This document shows positions 27,075 to 35,507 of a DNA stretch of 64,000 nucleotides, in pieces (position 1 is the stretch's first letter; the number at the start of each line of letters is the position of its first letter). Where the stretch lies: the NCBI RefSeq assembly GCF_007197885.1, contig NZ_VKKG01000002.1, positions 372,001 through 436,000 of the forward strand. Reading direction: 5' to 3'. Both the position numbers and the translations under genes were made by a program. The notes under the pieces are model-generated. The model saw only the letters and a program-made list of their open reading frames with translations. It was not told the DNA's origin and did no database searches. Origin of the DNA: Tessaracoccus rhinocerotis. GTDB taxonomy: Bacteria; Actinomycetota; Actinomycetes; Propionibacteriales; Propionibacteriaceae.

Positions 27075-28190
27075 ATGCAACGAAGCACTGCGTCCACCGC
27101 CATCGCACTGATGGCCCTCGTCCTCACATCCGCAGCCGCCCTACCCGCAGCCGGCAACGGCGGCGATGACCCGCCCGCCGTCGAGGTGGTTGCGTCCGGG
27201 CTCGACAGCCCACGAAAGCTCTCGTTCGCGCCGAACGGCGACCTGTACGTCGCGGAGTCCGGCGCACCGTCCGACGCCCCGGGCGCCTGCTTCGAGCACC
27301 CCCAGTTCGGGGAGGTGTGCGTCCACCACACCGGCGCCGTCACCAAGATCTCGAAGAAGGGCGCTCAGACCCGCGTCGTCGAGGGACTGCCGTCCGCGGT
27401 GAGCGCCCAGGAGGCGAACGGTCCCTTCGACGTGCTCGTCAAGGGCAACACCCTCACCATCGCCATGGGCATGGGGGGAAGCCTGGAGCACCGCAACCAG
27501 TTGGGAGCCGACGGCTCCCTCCTCGGAACGATCGTGGACGCGCGGCTCAAGGGCAAGGACGTCCAGCCCTCCGTGCGCGCCGACCTTCTCGCCTTCGAGG
27601 CGGCCAACGACCCCGACGGCCAGGGCATCGACTCCAACCCGGTCGATCTGCTCAGTGTCGGCAAGGAGATGATCGCCGTTGACGCCGGCGGCAACGACGT
27701 GCTCCTGCTCGGCGGCGGGGACGACGGAGTTCGCGGAGCAATCGCCGTGCTGGACCCGGTCATGGTCTCACCAGCACCCTTCCCGGGGGCGCCAGACCCG
27801 TTCCCGGCCCAGCCGGTGCCCACCGTGGCCACCGTCGGACCCGATGGGCTGCTCTACATCGGCCAGTTGACCGGATTCCCGTTCCAGTCGGGGGCTGCCA
27901 GCATCTTCCGGTACGGTCCCGACGGTCTCGAGGTCTATGCCACCGGCCTCACGAACGTGACAGACATGGCCTTCGCCGGTGACACGCTCTACGCGGTGCA
28001 GATCTCTGACGAGGGGATCCAGAGCGGACTCACCGGCTCGCTCGTCGAGGTCGACCCGGGCGGTGACCACACCACGGTGGTCGGGGACCTGTTCGCTCCC
28101 TACGGGCTCGCCATCCGCGGTGACGACGCCTACGTCACCACCGGATCGGTCGCCCCTGGCGGACAGGTCATCAGGGTGTCCCTGCGCTGA
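27075..28190 (+). CDS. Secreted ScyD/ScyE-family beta-propeller protein
   Basis: 371 aa. Signal peptide (residues 1-27, cleavage after an Ala-rich stretch), then repeated propeller blades with GLDSPRKLSFAPNGDLYVAESG, GPDGLLYIGQLTGFPF and GDTLYAVQISDEG. These are characteristic of the ScyD/ScyE family, named after cyanobacterial scytonemin genes but widespread in actinobacteria with no defined activity. AGGGGGAACC precedes the ATG. Monocistronic. Confidence 0.82.
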   Translation: MQRSTASTAIALMALVLTSAAALPAAGNGGDDPPAVEVVASGLDSPRKLSFAPNGDLYVAESGAPSDAPGACFEHPQFGEVCVHHTGAVTKISKKGAQTRVVEGLPSAVSAQEANGPFDVLVKGNTLTIAMGMGGSLEHRNQLGADGSLLGTIVDARLKGKDVQPSVRADLLAFEAANDPDGQGIDSNPVDLLSVGKEMIAVDAGGNDVLLLGGGDDGVRGAIAVLDPVMVSPAPFPGAPDPFPAQPVPTVATVGPDGLLYIGQLTGFPFQSGAASIFRYGPDGLEVYATGLTNVTDMAFAGDTLYAVQISDEGIQSGLTGSLVEVDPGGDHTTVVGDLFAPYGLAIRGDDAYVTTGSVAPGGQVIRVSLR

Positions 28191-28255
28191 GGCGCGACGC
28201 CGCACGCCCGGCCCACCGGGGCGAGTTGTCAGTCCCCGGGTGCAGGCTGTCGGAC

Positions 28256-28492
28256 ATGGCTACTTTGCATGTTGATTGCGACGGCTGCACGATGCGTGGG
28301 CCGGCGTGCGGTGACTGTGTCATGTCCGTTCTCCTGGGCCCGCCCGGGAGCACGGCTGATTTCGTCGAGGAGGAGCAGGAGGCCCTCGACGTGCTGGCCC
28401 GGGCGGGCCTCGTGCCACCACTTCGGATGGTGTCGGGAACGGGCCCGGACCGAGGCGTGGAACCGTTTGAGGATAGGCTGAGGGTCGTCTAA
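28256..28492 (+). CDS. Small Cys-rich protein, 78 aa
   Basis: The N-terminal half has paired cysteines, CDGC and, after MRGPA, CGDC, which could hold a zinc ion. The C-terminal half is helical (EEEQEALDVLARAGLVPPLRM). Small proteins of this type lie next to NlpC/P60 genes in other actinobacteria. There is no strong SD before ATG 28256, so the start is uncertain. The promoter of the next gene overlaps its 3' end. Confidence 0.6.
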   Translation: MATLHVDCDGCTMRGPACGDCVMSVLLGPPGSTADFVEEEQEALDVLARAGLVPPLRMVSGTGPDRGVEPFEDRLRVV

Positions 28493-28495
28493 GAT
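28467..28495 (+). promoter_or_regulatory. Promoter of the NlpC/P60 gene
   Basis: TTGAGG (28467-28472), 17-nt spacer, TAAGAT (28490-28495). The leader is about 35 nt and carries GGAG before the TTG start. Confidence 0.5.
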
Positions 28496-28536
28496 TCTCT
28501 CAGCTTGTACTTTCCTCCGATCACTGGAGTTCCACC

Positions 28537-29625
28537 TTGAAGAAGTTCCGTCTGGCTCTCGTGGGCCTGCTCAGCGCAGCCACCGTGATGGGTTTCGTCG
28601 GCCAGGCCGCCGCAGACCCGGAGGCCGTCGCCCAGGCGAAGGCGGACCTCGACCGGATCCAGCAGGAGTCCTCGGCGATCGACCAGCAGATCATCGAGGC
28701 GATCGTCAGGGCCGAGGAGTCCGAGGAGAAGCTGGCCCGGGTCAAGGCTGACCTCGGTGCCAAGGAGGCCCAGGTCGACGCCATGGCCGCAGATCTCGGT
28801 GCACTTGCGGTGATCCAGTTCCAGTCAGGCGGTTTCGACCTGACTGCGCAACTGCTGACGAGCGACTCGGAGAGCAGCTTCCTGTCGAGCCTCGCCACCA
28901 TCCAGAACGAGACGGACCGCAGCAACGCGGACCTCCAGGCCCTGCAGGTGGGCCAGTCCGAGGTCGAGAAGCTTCGTTCCGAGGCAGAGCGGACCGACGC
29001 GGCCCTCCGGGCGGACCTGGCGGCCCAGCAGCAGCTGGCAGCCGAGTACGACCAGAAGGAGGCCGAGGCGGAGGCCGTCTACAAGCGGCTCGACGCCGAG
29101 GAGAAGGAGCGCCTGCGCCAACTGGAGCTCGAGCGCCAGCGCCAGCAGGAGGAGGCCGACCGGCGTGCAGCAGCCGCCGCCGCCCAGGCATCGCGCGACC
29201 GTGGCACCCAAGCCGCCGCCGGCGGCCAGCAGGCTCCAGCCAGCGCAGCCGCCCCCGTCGCCGCCGGGAACGCCAGTTCACGTGCGCTGGGCGCCGTGGC
29301 AGCGGCCAAGGCCCAGGTGGGCAAGAGCTACCGCTGGGGAACCTCGGGACCCAACACCTTCGACTGCTCGGGACTCACCAGTTATGCCTACCGTCAGGTG
29401 GGGATCAACCTCACCCGCTCGTCGCGTGGCCAGGCAGGTCTGGGCACCAAGGTCGCCAAGAGCGACCTGCAGCCCGGTGACCTCGTCTTCTACTACAGCC
29501 CCATCAGCCACGTGGGCATCTACATCGGCAACGGCAAGATCGTGGATGCGGCCAACCCCCGCTCGGGCGTTCGCATCACCTCGCTGAACTCGATGCCGTA
29601 CGTCACGGCGCGACGCGTCGCCTGA
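28537..29625 (+). CDS. Secreted NlpC/P60 peptidoglycan endopeptidase
   Basis: 362 aa, TTG start with GGAG 7-8 nt upstream. Signal peptide residues 1-26; a long coiled coil (about 30-212, Glu/Gln/Ala-rich) as in RipA/CwlO-type hydrolases regulated by FtsX-like partners; an Ala/Gln linker; catalytic NlpC/P60 domain 250-362 with C277 (FDCSGL) and H325 (SHVGIYIG). It would cut D-Glu to diamino-acid bonds during cell separation. Genuine RipA controls are not visible here. Confidence 0.9.
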   Translation: MKKFRLALVGLLSAATVMGFVGQAAADPEAVAQAKADLDRIQQESSAIDQQIIEAIVRAEESEEKLARVKADLGAKEAQVDAMAADLGALAVIQFQSGGFDLTAQLLTSDSESSFLSSLATIQNETDRSNADLQALQVGQSEVEKLRSEAERTDAALRADLAAQQQLAAEYDQKEAEAEAVYKRLDAEEKERLRQLELERQRQQEEADRRAAAAAAQASRDRGTQAAAGGQQAPASAAAPVAAGNASSRALGAVAAAKAQVGKSYRWGTSGPNTFDCSGLTSYAYRQVGINLTRSSRGQAGLGTKVAKSDLQPGDLVFYYSPISHVGIYIGNGKIVDAANPRSGVRITSLNSMPYVTARRVA

Positions 29626-29641
29626 ACCGGCCCGTCGCCCC

Positions 29642-29647
29642 TAGGCT
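29642..29647 (+). promoter_or_regulatory. Leaderless -10 (TAGGCT)
   Basis: TAGGCT ends 7 nt before the ATG at 29655. Confidence 0.5.
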
Positions 29648-29654
29648 GGCCGTC

Positions 29655-30395
29655 ATGCACGAGATCTGGCCGGAGGCCCAAACCCTCCACATCGGCGACG
29701 GCGACATCGGAGTGGTGGTCAGCCACGGGTTCACCGGCTCCGTCCAGTCCGTGGCCGGCTGGGGCGCCGCCATCGCAAGGGACGTCCCGGCCAAGGTGAT
29801 CGTCCCCAGGCTCACCGGTCACGGCACCCGCTGGGACGACATGCACGACGTGGCGTGGACGCAGTGGCTGGAGGACGTGGACGCCGCCTACAGGGAGCTG
29901 GCCGCCACCTGCAGCCAGGTCTTCGTCGCCGGGCTCTCCATGGGCGGTGCGTTGGCGCTGCGGCTGGCGCAGACCCGCGACGTGGCCGGGGTGCTGCTCG
30001 TGAATCCCGGCATCTCCTCGCGCAACGTGCTGCTCGAGCTCAGCGGAGTGCTGCAACACGTCATCAGGAGGCAGCCGGGCATCGCCTCGGACATCGCGAA
30101 GTCGGGAGTGGCCGAGAGCGGGTACCAGTCGGTCAGCGTCCCCGCCGTCTGGACGATGACCAGGCTGTGGGCCCGTGTCAGGGCCGATCTCGAACGCGTC
30201 ACGGCGCCGGTGATCCTGTTCCGCTCCGACGTTGACCACGTCGTCGACGACTCCAGCCACCGCAGGATCCTCGCGAAGCTGCCGCGGACGAGGCTGGTGC
30301 CGCTGCCGAACAGCTACCACGTGGCCACCCTGGACCACGACGCCCCTCTCATCGAGCGGGAATCGGTGGAGTTCATCCGTCGCCACGCCCACTAG
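29655..30395 (+). CDS. Alpha/beta-hydrolase, Est30/monoacylglycerol-lipase type
   Basis: 246 aa. Nucleophile S95 in GLSMGG, acid D194 in RSDVDHVVD, and H222 in SYHVATLD complete the triad; HGFTGS supplies the oxyanion loop. The GLSMGG and SYHVATLD contexts match carboxylesterase Est30 and bacterial monoacylglycerol lipases. No signal peptide. It precedes an acyltransferase gene by about 36 nt, so a role in membrane lipid turnover is plausible. Leaderless start. Confidence 0.83.
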   Translation: MHEIWPEAQTLHIGDGDIGVVVSHGFTGSVQSVAGWGAAIARDVPAKVIVPRLTGHGTRWDDMHDVAWTQWLEDVDAAYRELAATCSQVFVAGLSMGGALALRLAQTRDVAGVLLVNPGISSRNVLLELSGVLQHVIRRQPGIASDIAKSGVAESGYQSVSVPAVWTMTRLWARVRADLERVTAPVILFRSDVDHVVDDSSHRRILAKLPRTRLVPLPNSYHVATLDHDAPLIERESVEFIRRHAH

Positions 30396-30431
30396 AGTGG
30401 GCGCCTGAGCGAGAGATTGGAGCCTGGAACG

Positions 30432-31196
30432 GTGTGGTACGGATTCTTCAAGGCGGCCCTCTTCGGACCCCTCGTGAAGTACGGGTTCAGGGCACGCATC
30501 GTGGGTGCCGAGAACGTGCCCGTGGGCGGGGGAGCGATCCTCGCCAGCAACCACCTCGGCGCCATGGACTCCATCGTGGTACCGGCCATGCTTCCCCGGC
30601 ACCTGACGTTCCCTGCCAAGGCGGAGCTGTTCACCGGTGAGCACGGGCTGGGATCCAAGATCGTCGCCTGGTTCCTCAAGGCCATCAAGATGGTGCCGAT
30701 GGACCGTGGTGGCGGTCGGGCCAGTGCGGAGTCCCTGGGGGCCATCGCGAAGGTGCTCGCAGAGGGCGAGGTCGTGGCGATCTACCCCGAGGGCACCCGC
30801 TCGCCCGACGGCCGGCTGTACAAGGGCAAGACCGGGATGGCCCGCATGGTGCTGGCCAACGACGTTCCCGTGATCCCGGTGGGGGTGGTCGGGACCCAGA
30901 AGGTCAAGGGACTGTTCGGCATTCCCTGGATCCGGCGCCCGCTGGTCATCGTGGGCGAGCCGCTGCGCTTCAGCCAGTACGCCAACCAGCCGGGTGACAC
31001 CCGCACACTGCGCTGGGTCACCGACGAGACGTTGTACGCCATCCAGCAGCTGACCGGCCAGGAGTACGCCGACGTCTACGCCAGCCGCGTGAAGGTGGGT
31101 GACCTGAAGGACAAGGGCTCGGACGCCTTCGTGCTGCCCCGGCCCGGGGGTGGGGAAGCGCCCCCGGTGCAGTCCCCGGTCGTGGACCGTGGGTGA
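30432..31196 (+). CDS. plsC: 1-acyl-sn-glycerol-3-phosphate acyltransferase-like protein
   Basis: 254 aa with the PlsC signatures NHLGAMD (H41, D46; HX4D) and PEGTRS (119-124). It uses acyl donors to make phosphatidic acid or acylate a related acceptor at the membrane; which acceptor cannot be told. GTG at 30432 is chosen; a TTG at 30417 is in frame. The C-terminal Pro/Gly-rich 20 residues are non-conserved. It overlaps the kinase gene by 8 nt. Confidence 0.85.
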   Translation: MWYGFFKAALFGPLVKYGFRARIVGAENVPVGGGAILASNHLGAMDSIVVPAMLPRHLTFPAKAELFTGEHGLGSKIVAWFLKAIKMVPMDRGGGRASAESLGAIAKVLAEGEVVAIYPEGTRSPDGRLYKGKTGMARMVLANDVPVIPVGVVGTQKVKGLFGIPWIRRPLVIVGEPLRFSQYANQPGDTRTLRWVTDETLYAIQQLTGQEYADVYASRVKVGDLKDKGSDAFVLPRPGGGEAPPVQSPVVDRG

Positions 31197-32376
31197 GCAG
31201 TCCACCCGGGTGAGCTGGCTGAAGGCGACCAGCTCCTGGTTCCGGCACGGCTACGACCTGCTCGGAAGATCGCTGAACGTGCTCCTCCTCGTCCGGGGGG
31301 TGCTCGCCCTGCACGCGGTCGTGCAGAACCTCGTCCTCGTGATGCCGCAGGCCGCGAACCCCCTCGCCGTCGCACTCGTGACCGCGGTGGTCGTCGGCTG
31401 GACCGCGTTCGTGTCCTGGCGGTTCCGCAAACCCTCGGGCCGCACCGTCGGGATGTTCCTGGCCGACCTGGCCGTGACGCTCGCCGTCGTCGCGAGCACC
31501 GCGTTCGTCGTCGGCGAGGACTCCACGACGATGCCGCTGGCCGCCCTGTGGATGGTGGGCTCCTCGCTCTACGTCGCCGTGCTGTCCAGCCGCCGGTGGG
31601 CGTTCGCCAGCGCGTTGGCCGTGAGCGCCGTCTACCTGCTCGCGTTCCGCGAGATCACCCTCGGGCACGTCAACATGGTCCTGATCACCCTGATCTCCAC
31701 CTACACGCTGGGTGAGCTGATGAGCCAGTTCAAGGCGTCGATCACCGAGCAGGAGCGCGAACGGATCCGGACTGTCGCCCTCGCCGAGCGGGAGCGGTTG
31801 TCCCGGATCGTCCACGACGGCGCCCTCCAGGTGCTGGCGCTCGTGGAACGCGAAGGGCCCTCCCTGGGCCCCAGGGGCATCCGGCTCGCCGCGCTCGCCC
31901 GTGAGTCCGAGTCGCAGCTGCGGAACCTGCTGCGGGACCGCGAGATCGTCGACGACGAGCAGGCTGAGGAGGCGCTGGTGGACCTCGCCGCAGCCCTCGA
32001 CAAGTACCAGAGCGCCAGGGTCACGGTCTCCACCATGGCCGGCCAGGTGATGGTTCCCCGCCTGGTTGTGGACGAGGTGGAGGCTACGCTGTTGGAGGCG
32101 CTGAAGAACGTCGAGAAGCACGCCGGGAAGGATGCCGAGGCATGGGTGCTCCTGGACCAGGAGACCGATGACGAGGTGATTCTCTGGGTTCGTGACAACG
32201 GCGTCGGGATGTCGGCGGACCAGGTGACCGATGCATCCATCCGGGGTCGGATGGGCATCAAGGACTCGATCGTCGGCCGGATGTCGGCGCTGGGCGGGTC
32301 GGCGATGCTGAAGTCGTCACCCGGTCTTGGGACGGAATGGGAGCTGCGGTTCCCAGTGGACATGGGAGAGTTGTGA
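31189..32376 (+). CDS. MacS-like sensor histidine kinase
   Basis: 395 aa. An N-terminal segment RHGYDLLGRSLNVLLLVRG, about five spans to residue 175, a coiled linker, H209 in RLSRIVHDGALQ, then HATPase with NVEKHAGK, DNGVGM and GRMGIKDSI. The arrangement and N-terminal sequence resemble the MacS kinase of streptomycetes (MacRS, morphogenesis and antibiotic control). GTG at 31189 is inside the end of plsC and couples the genes. The regulator follows with a GTGA overlap. Confidence 0.83.
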   Translation: MGEQSTRVSWLKATSSWFRHGYDLLGRSLNVLLLVRGVLALHAVVQNLVLVMPQAANPLAVALVTAVVVGWTAFVSWRFRKPSGRTVGMFLADLAVTLAVVASTAFVVGEDSTTMPLAALWMVGSSLYVAVLSSRRWAFASALAVSAVYLLAFREITLGHVNMVLITLISTYTLGELMSQFKASITEQERERIRTVALAERERLSRIVHDGALQVLALVEREGPSLGPRGIRLAALARESESQLRNLLRDREIVDDEQAEEALVDLAAALDKYQSARVTVSTMAGQVMVPRLVVDEVEATLLEALKNVEKHAGKDAEAWVLLDQETDDEVILWVRDNGVGMSADQVTDASIRGRMGIKDSIVGRMSALGGSAMLKSSPGLGTEWELRFPVDMGEL

Positions 32377-33041
32377 CCGTGGAGGGACGCAAGCGAGTGA
32401 TGCTCGTCGATGACCACCCGATGTGGATCGACGCGCTCAGCGAAGACCTGACCGAGGTCGGCTTCGAGATCGTCGCCGTAGCGAAGAACGGGACGGAGTG
32501 CCTGCAGCGGGCTCGCGCAACGAAGCCCGAGGTGGTGGTCATGGACCTCCAGATCCCGGATCCCGACGGCGCCTCCTGCACGGAGATCCTGCTCGGGGAG
32601 TTCCCCGACCTCCACGTCCTGGTGATGTCCGCCTCCGGGGAGCGCGACGACGTCCTGCGCGCCATGAAGGCCGGTGCGAAGGGCTACCTGGTGAAGTCTG
32701 CCTCCAAGGCCGAGTTGATCGAGGGCGTGCAGCGCACCGCCGTCGGTGACGCTGTGTTCACCCCCGGCCTGGCCGGTCTGGTGCTCGGCGAGTTCCGTCG
32801 CATGGTCAACGTCGCACGGGCCCACAACGAGGAGGGACCGGTGCTGACCACCCGGGAGATCGACGTGCTGCGGCGCGTCGCCAAGGGGCTGGCGTACCGG
32901 GAGATCGCCGAGGAACTGTTCGTCTCGCACCGCACCGTGCAGAACCACGTGCAGAACGTGCTGCGCAAGCTGCAGCTCCACAACCGCGTCGAGCTCACGC
33001 TCTACGCCATCGACCAGGGGCTGCACGACCCCAACGAATGA
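32373..33041 (+). CDS. MacR-like response regulator
   Basis: 222 aa. Receiver with DD pair (LVDDHPMW), D58 (VVMDLQIPDP), S in VMSASGE and K in GYLVKSAS; LuxR helix-turn-helix at about 155-215 (LTTREIDVLRRVAKGLAYREIAEEL). GGGAG precedes the GTG. Partner of the preceding kinase. In Streptomyces the equivalent pair controls membrane-protein genes; targets here are unknown. Confidence 0.85.
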   Translation: MTVEGRKRVMLVDDHPMWIDALSEDLTEVGFEIVAVAKNGTECLQRARATKPEVVVMDLQIPDPDGASCTEILLGEFPDLHVLVMSASGERDDVLRAMKAGAKGYLVKSASKAELIEGVQRTAVGDAVFTPGLAGLVLGEFRRMVNVARAHNEEGPVLTTREIDVLRRVAKGLAYREIAEELFVSHRTVQNHVQNVLRKLQLHNRVELTLYAIDQGLHDPNE

Positions 33042-33089
33042 TCCGTTCCACGCCTGCCGGAGCGGTCGGGGACCGTTCTGGTTGTGCTG

Positions 33090-33095
33090 TAGCCT
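33090..33095 (+). promoter_or_regulatory. Leaderless -10 (TAGCCT) of the DAHP synthase gene
   Basis: TAGCCT ends 7 nt before the ATG at 33103; no SD. Confidence 0.5.
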
Positions 33096-33102
33096 GACCG
33101 GC

Positions 33103-34488
33103 ATGCCCACCAATATGTCCCGGGAAGAGATGCGCTCGCTGCCGATGCTCCAGCAGCCGACCTATCCCGACCTCAACGCGGTGGACCGCGTCGTCGACCA
33201 GATCGAGACCCTGCCGCCGCTGGTCTTCGCCGGTGAGGCCGACGACCTGCGCGAGAAGCTCGCGGACGTCGCCCGCGGGCGCGCCTTCCTGCTGCAGGGC
33301 GGTGACTGTGCCGAGTCCTTCGAGACCGTCACGGCCGACAACATCAAGGGCAAGCTGATGGTTCAGCTGTCCATGGCCGTCGTGCTCACCTACGCGGCCC
33401 AGGTCCCCGTCGTGAAGGTCGGTCGGATCGCCGGGCAGTACGCCAAGCCGCGCAGCAAGGACACCGAGACACGCGGGGACGTGACGTTGCCCTCCTACCG
33501 TGGCGACGCCATCAACGGCTTCGCCTTCGACGCGGAGGCCCGCGTCCACGACCCCAGCCGACTGGTGCGCATCTACAACGCGTCGGCCGCGACGCTCAAC
33601 CTCGTGCGTGCGTTCGTCAAGGGCGGGTTCGCCGACCTGCGCGGCGTCCACACCTGGAACCGCGACTTCGTCGGCAACTCCCAGGTGGAGCAGGAGTACG
33701 AGGAACTGGCTGCGGAGATCGATCGCGCCCTCGCCTTCATGGTGGCCTGCGGCGTCGACGACCGCGCCCTCTCGGAGATCGACTTCTACGCGAGCCACGA
33801 GGCCCTGCTGCTGGAGTACGAGCGGGCGCTGACCCGCGTCGACTCGCGCTCCCAGAAGCTGTACGGCACCTCGGGGCACATGCTGTGGATCGGGGAGCGG
33901 ACGCGCCAGCTCGACGGCGCCCACGTCGAGCTGCTGAGCCGGGTCCAGAACCCGCTCGGCATCAAGCTCGGCCCCACCACCACGCCCGAGCAGGCGATCG
34001 CGCTGGCGGACAAGCTGGACCCGGACCACGTCCCGGGCCGGATCACCTTCATCACCCGCATGGGTGCCGGCAAGGTGCGCGACGTCCTGCCGGACGTCGT
34101 CTCCGGCGTCGAGGCCACTGGCCGCAAGGTCGCCTGGGTCTGCGACCCCATGCACGGCAACACCTTCGAGGCCGTCAACGGCTACAAGACGCGTGCGTTC
34201 GTCGACGTCGTCGAGGAGGTCAATGGCTTCTTCGACGTCCACGACCAGCTCGGCACGTGGCCCGGTGGCATCCACGTGGAACTCACGGGCGACGACGTCA
34301 CCGAGTGCGTCGGCGGGGCCACCCAGCTCTCCGAGTCGGACCTGGCCACCCGCTACGAGACGGTGTGCGACCCGCGCCTCAACCGCAACCAGTCCCTGGA
34401 ACTGGCATTCACCGTCGCCACCCGGCTCCGTGAGGGCCGCCTTCGGCGCGAGAACCCCGTGCAGGCCTTCCAGGCACGCGACCTGTGA
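33103..34488 (+). CDS. aroG: Class II 3-deoxy-7-phosphoheptulonate synthase (DAHP synthase)
   Basis: 461 aa, the plant/actinobacterial class II size. LLQGGDCAESF (metal and PEP site Cys), KVGRIAGQYAKPRS, GDAINGFAFD, the KLGPTTTPEQA segment and DPMHGNT are all present. First step of the shikimate pathway. ATG at 33103 is fixed by the upstream TAGCCT; a second ATG at 33115 is in frame. Co-transcribed with threonine aldolase through a GTGA overlap. Confidence 0.95.
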   Translation: MPTNMSREEMRSLPMLQQPTYPDLNAVDRVVDQIETLPPLVFAGEADDLREKLADVARGRAFLLQGGDCAESFETVTADNIKGKLMVQLSMAVVLTYAAQVPVVKVGRIAGQYAKPRSKDTETRGDVTLPSYRGDAINGFAFDAEARVHDPSRLVRIYNASAATLNLVRAFVKGGFADLRGVHTWNRDFVGNSQVEQEYEELAAEIDRALAFMVACGVDDRALSEIDFYASHEALLLEYERALTRVDSRSQKLYGTSGHMLWIGERTRQLDGAHVELLSRVQNPLGIKLGPTTTPEQAIALADKLDPDHVPGRITFITRMGAGKVRDVLPDVVSGVEATGRKVAWVCDPMHGNTFEAVNGYKTRAFVDVVEEVNGFFDVHDQLGTWPGGIHVELTGDDVTECVGGATQLSESDLATRYETVCDPRLNRNQSLELAFTVATRLREGRLRRENPVQAFQARDL

Positions 34489-35507
34489 TAGACCTCCGCA
34501 GCGACACGGTCACCCGGCCGTCCGCCGCGATGCTCGAGGCCATGGTCTCGGCGGCCGTCGGCGACGACGTCTACGGTGAGGACCCCACCGTTCGCGAGCT
34601 CGAGGCCCGCACTGCGGAACTGCTCGGGCACGAGGCCGGGCTGTTCTGCCCGACCGGCTCCATGGCCAACCTGCTCGGCGTCTGGCTCCACGTCCCCGTC
34701 GGTAGCGAGGTGCTCTGCGACTCGGTGGCCCACGTCGCGCGCGCCGAGATGGGAGCGCACGGGGCGCTGCACGGGGTCACGATGCGCACCTGGACCTCCG
34801 AGCGGGGGCGGGTGGTGGCCGACGACGTGCTCGCCATGCTGGCGATTGACTGCGGCCCCTACCTGGTGGAGACCGCCTGCGTGGCGGTGGAGGACACCAG
34901 CAACTTCGGCGGCGGCACCGTCCAGGACTTCGGCGAGGTCTCAAGGCTCAGCGCGGAGCTCGCACGCGTGGGCGTTCGTCGCCACCTCGACGGCGCCCGC
35001 CTCGCCAACGCGGCAGCGGCCACCGGCCGCCGGCTGGCCGAGTACGGGGCACTGTTCGACACGGTCAGCATCTGCCTGTCCAAGGGGTTGGGGGCGCCGG
35101 TGGGCAGCGTGCTGGTGGGCAGCTCCGCCGACGTCGCCGGTGCCCGAGTGCAGCGCAAGCGGCTTGGCGGCGGCTGGCGCCAGGCCGGTGTGCTCGCGGC
35201 CGCGGGCCTCTGGGCGCTGGAGCACAACCTGCCGCGGATCGGCGAGGACCACGCTGCGGCCCGCGCATTCGCCGACGCGGTCGCCACCAGGGCTCCCCAT
35301 GCCGTCGACGTCGACTCAGTGGAGACCAACATCGTGCTGCTGCGGGCACCGGGCGCCCGGACCGTCGCAGCCGCCTGTGAGGAACGGGGCGTCCGGTTGA
35401 GCGTGTTGGGCCCCGAGAGCCTCAGGGCCGTCACCCACCTCGACGTGTCCCTCGAGGACTGCGCCGAGGCGGGGCGCGTCGTCGGGGAGCTCCTCAGCCC
35501 TCGCTGA
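34485..35507 (+). CDS. ltaE: Low-specificity L-threonine aldolase
   Basis: 340 aa fold-type I PLP enzyme: [10 protein letters not shown] at the N-terminus, the PLP lysine K200 in [20 protein letters not shown] for the PLP-binding Asp, and [11 protein letters not shown]. It splits threonine or allo-threonine to glycine and acetaldehyde. GTG overlaps the DAHP synthase stop. Its 3' end overlaps the convergent propeller gene by 14 nt (tca-N8-tga). Confidence 0.9.
   Translation: MIDLRSDTVTRPSAAMLEAMVSAAVGDDVYGEDPTVRELEARTAELLGHEAGLFCPTGSMANLLGVWLHVPVGSEVLCDSVAHVARAEMGAHGALHGVTMRTWTSERGRVVADDVLAMLAIDCGPYLVETACVAVEDTSNFGGGTVQDFGEVSRLSAELARVGVRRHLDGARLANAAAATGRRLAEYGALFDTVSICLSKGLGAPVGSVLVGSSADVAGARVQRKRLGGGWRQAGVLAAAGLWALEHNLPRIGEDHAAARAFADAVATRAPHAVDVDSVETNIVLLRAPGARTVAAACEERGVRLSVLGPESLRAVTHLDVSLEDCAEAGRVVGELLSPR

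Noticed and set aside
33063-33075. Small hairpin CGGTC-GGG-GACCG after macR
   Set aside because: Only a 5-bp stem with no T run; too weak to call a terminator.
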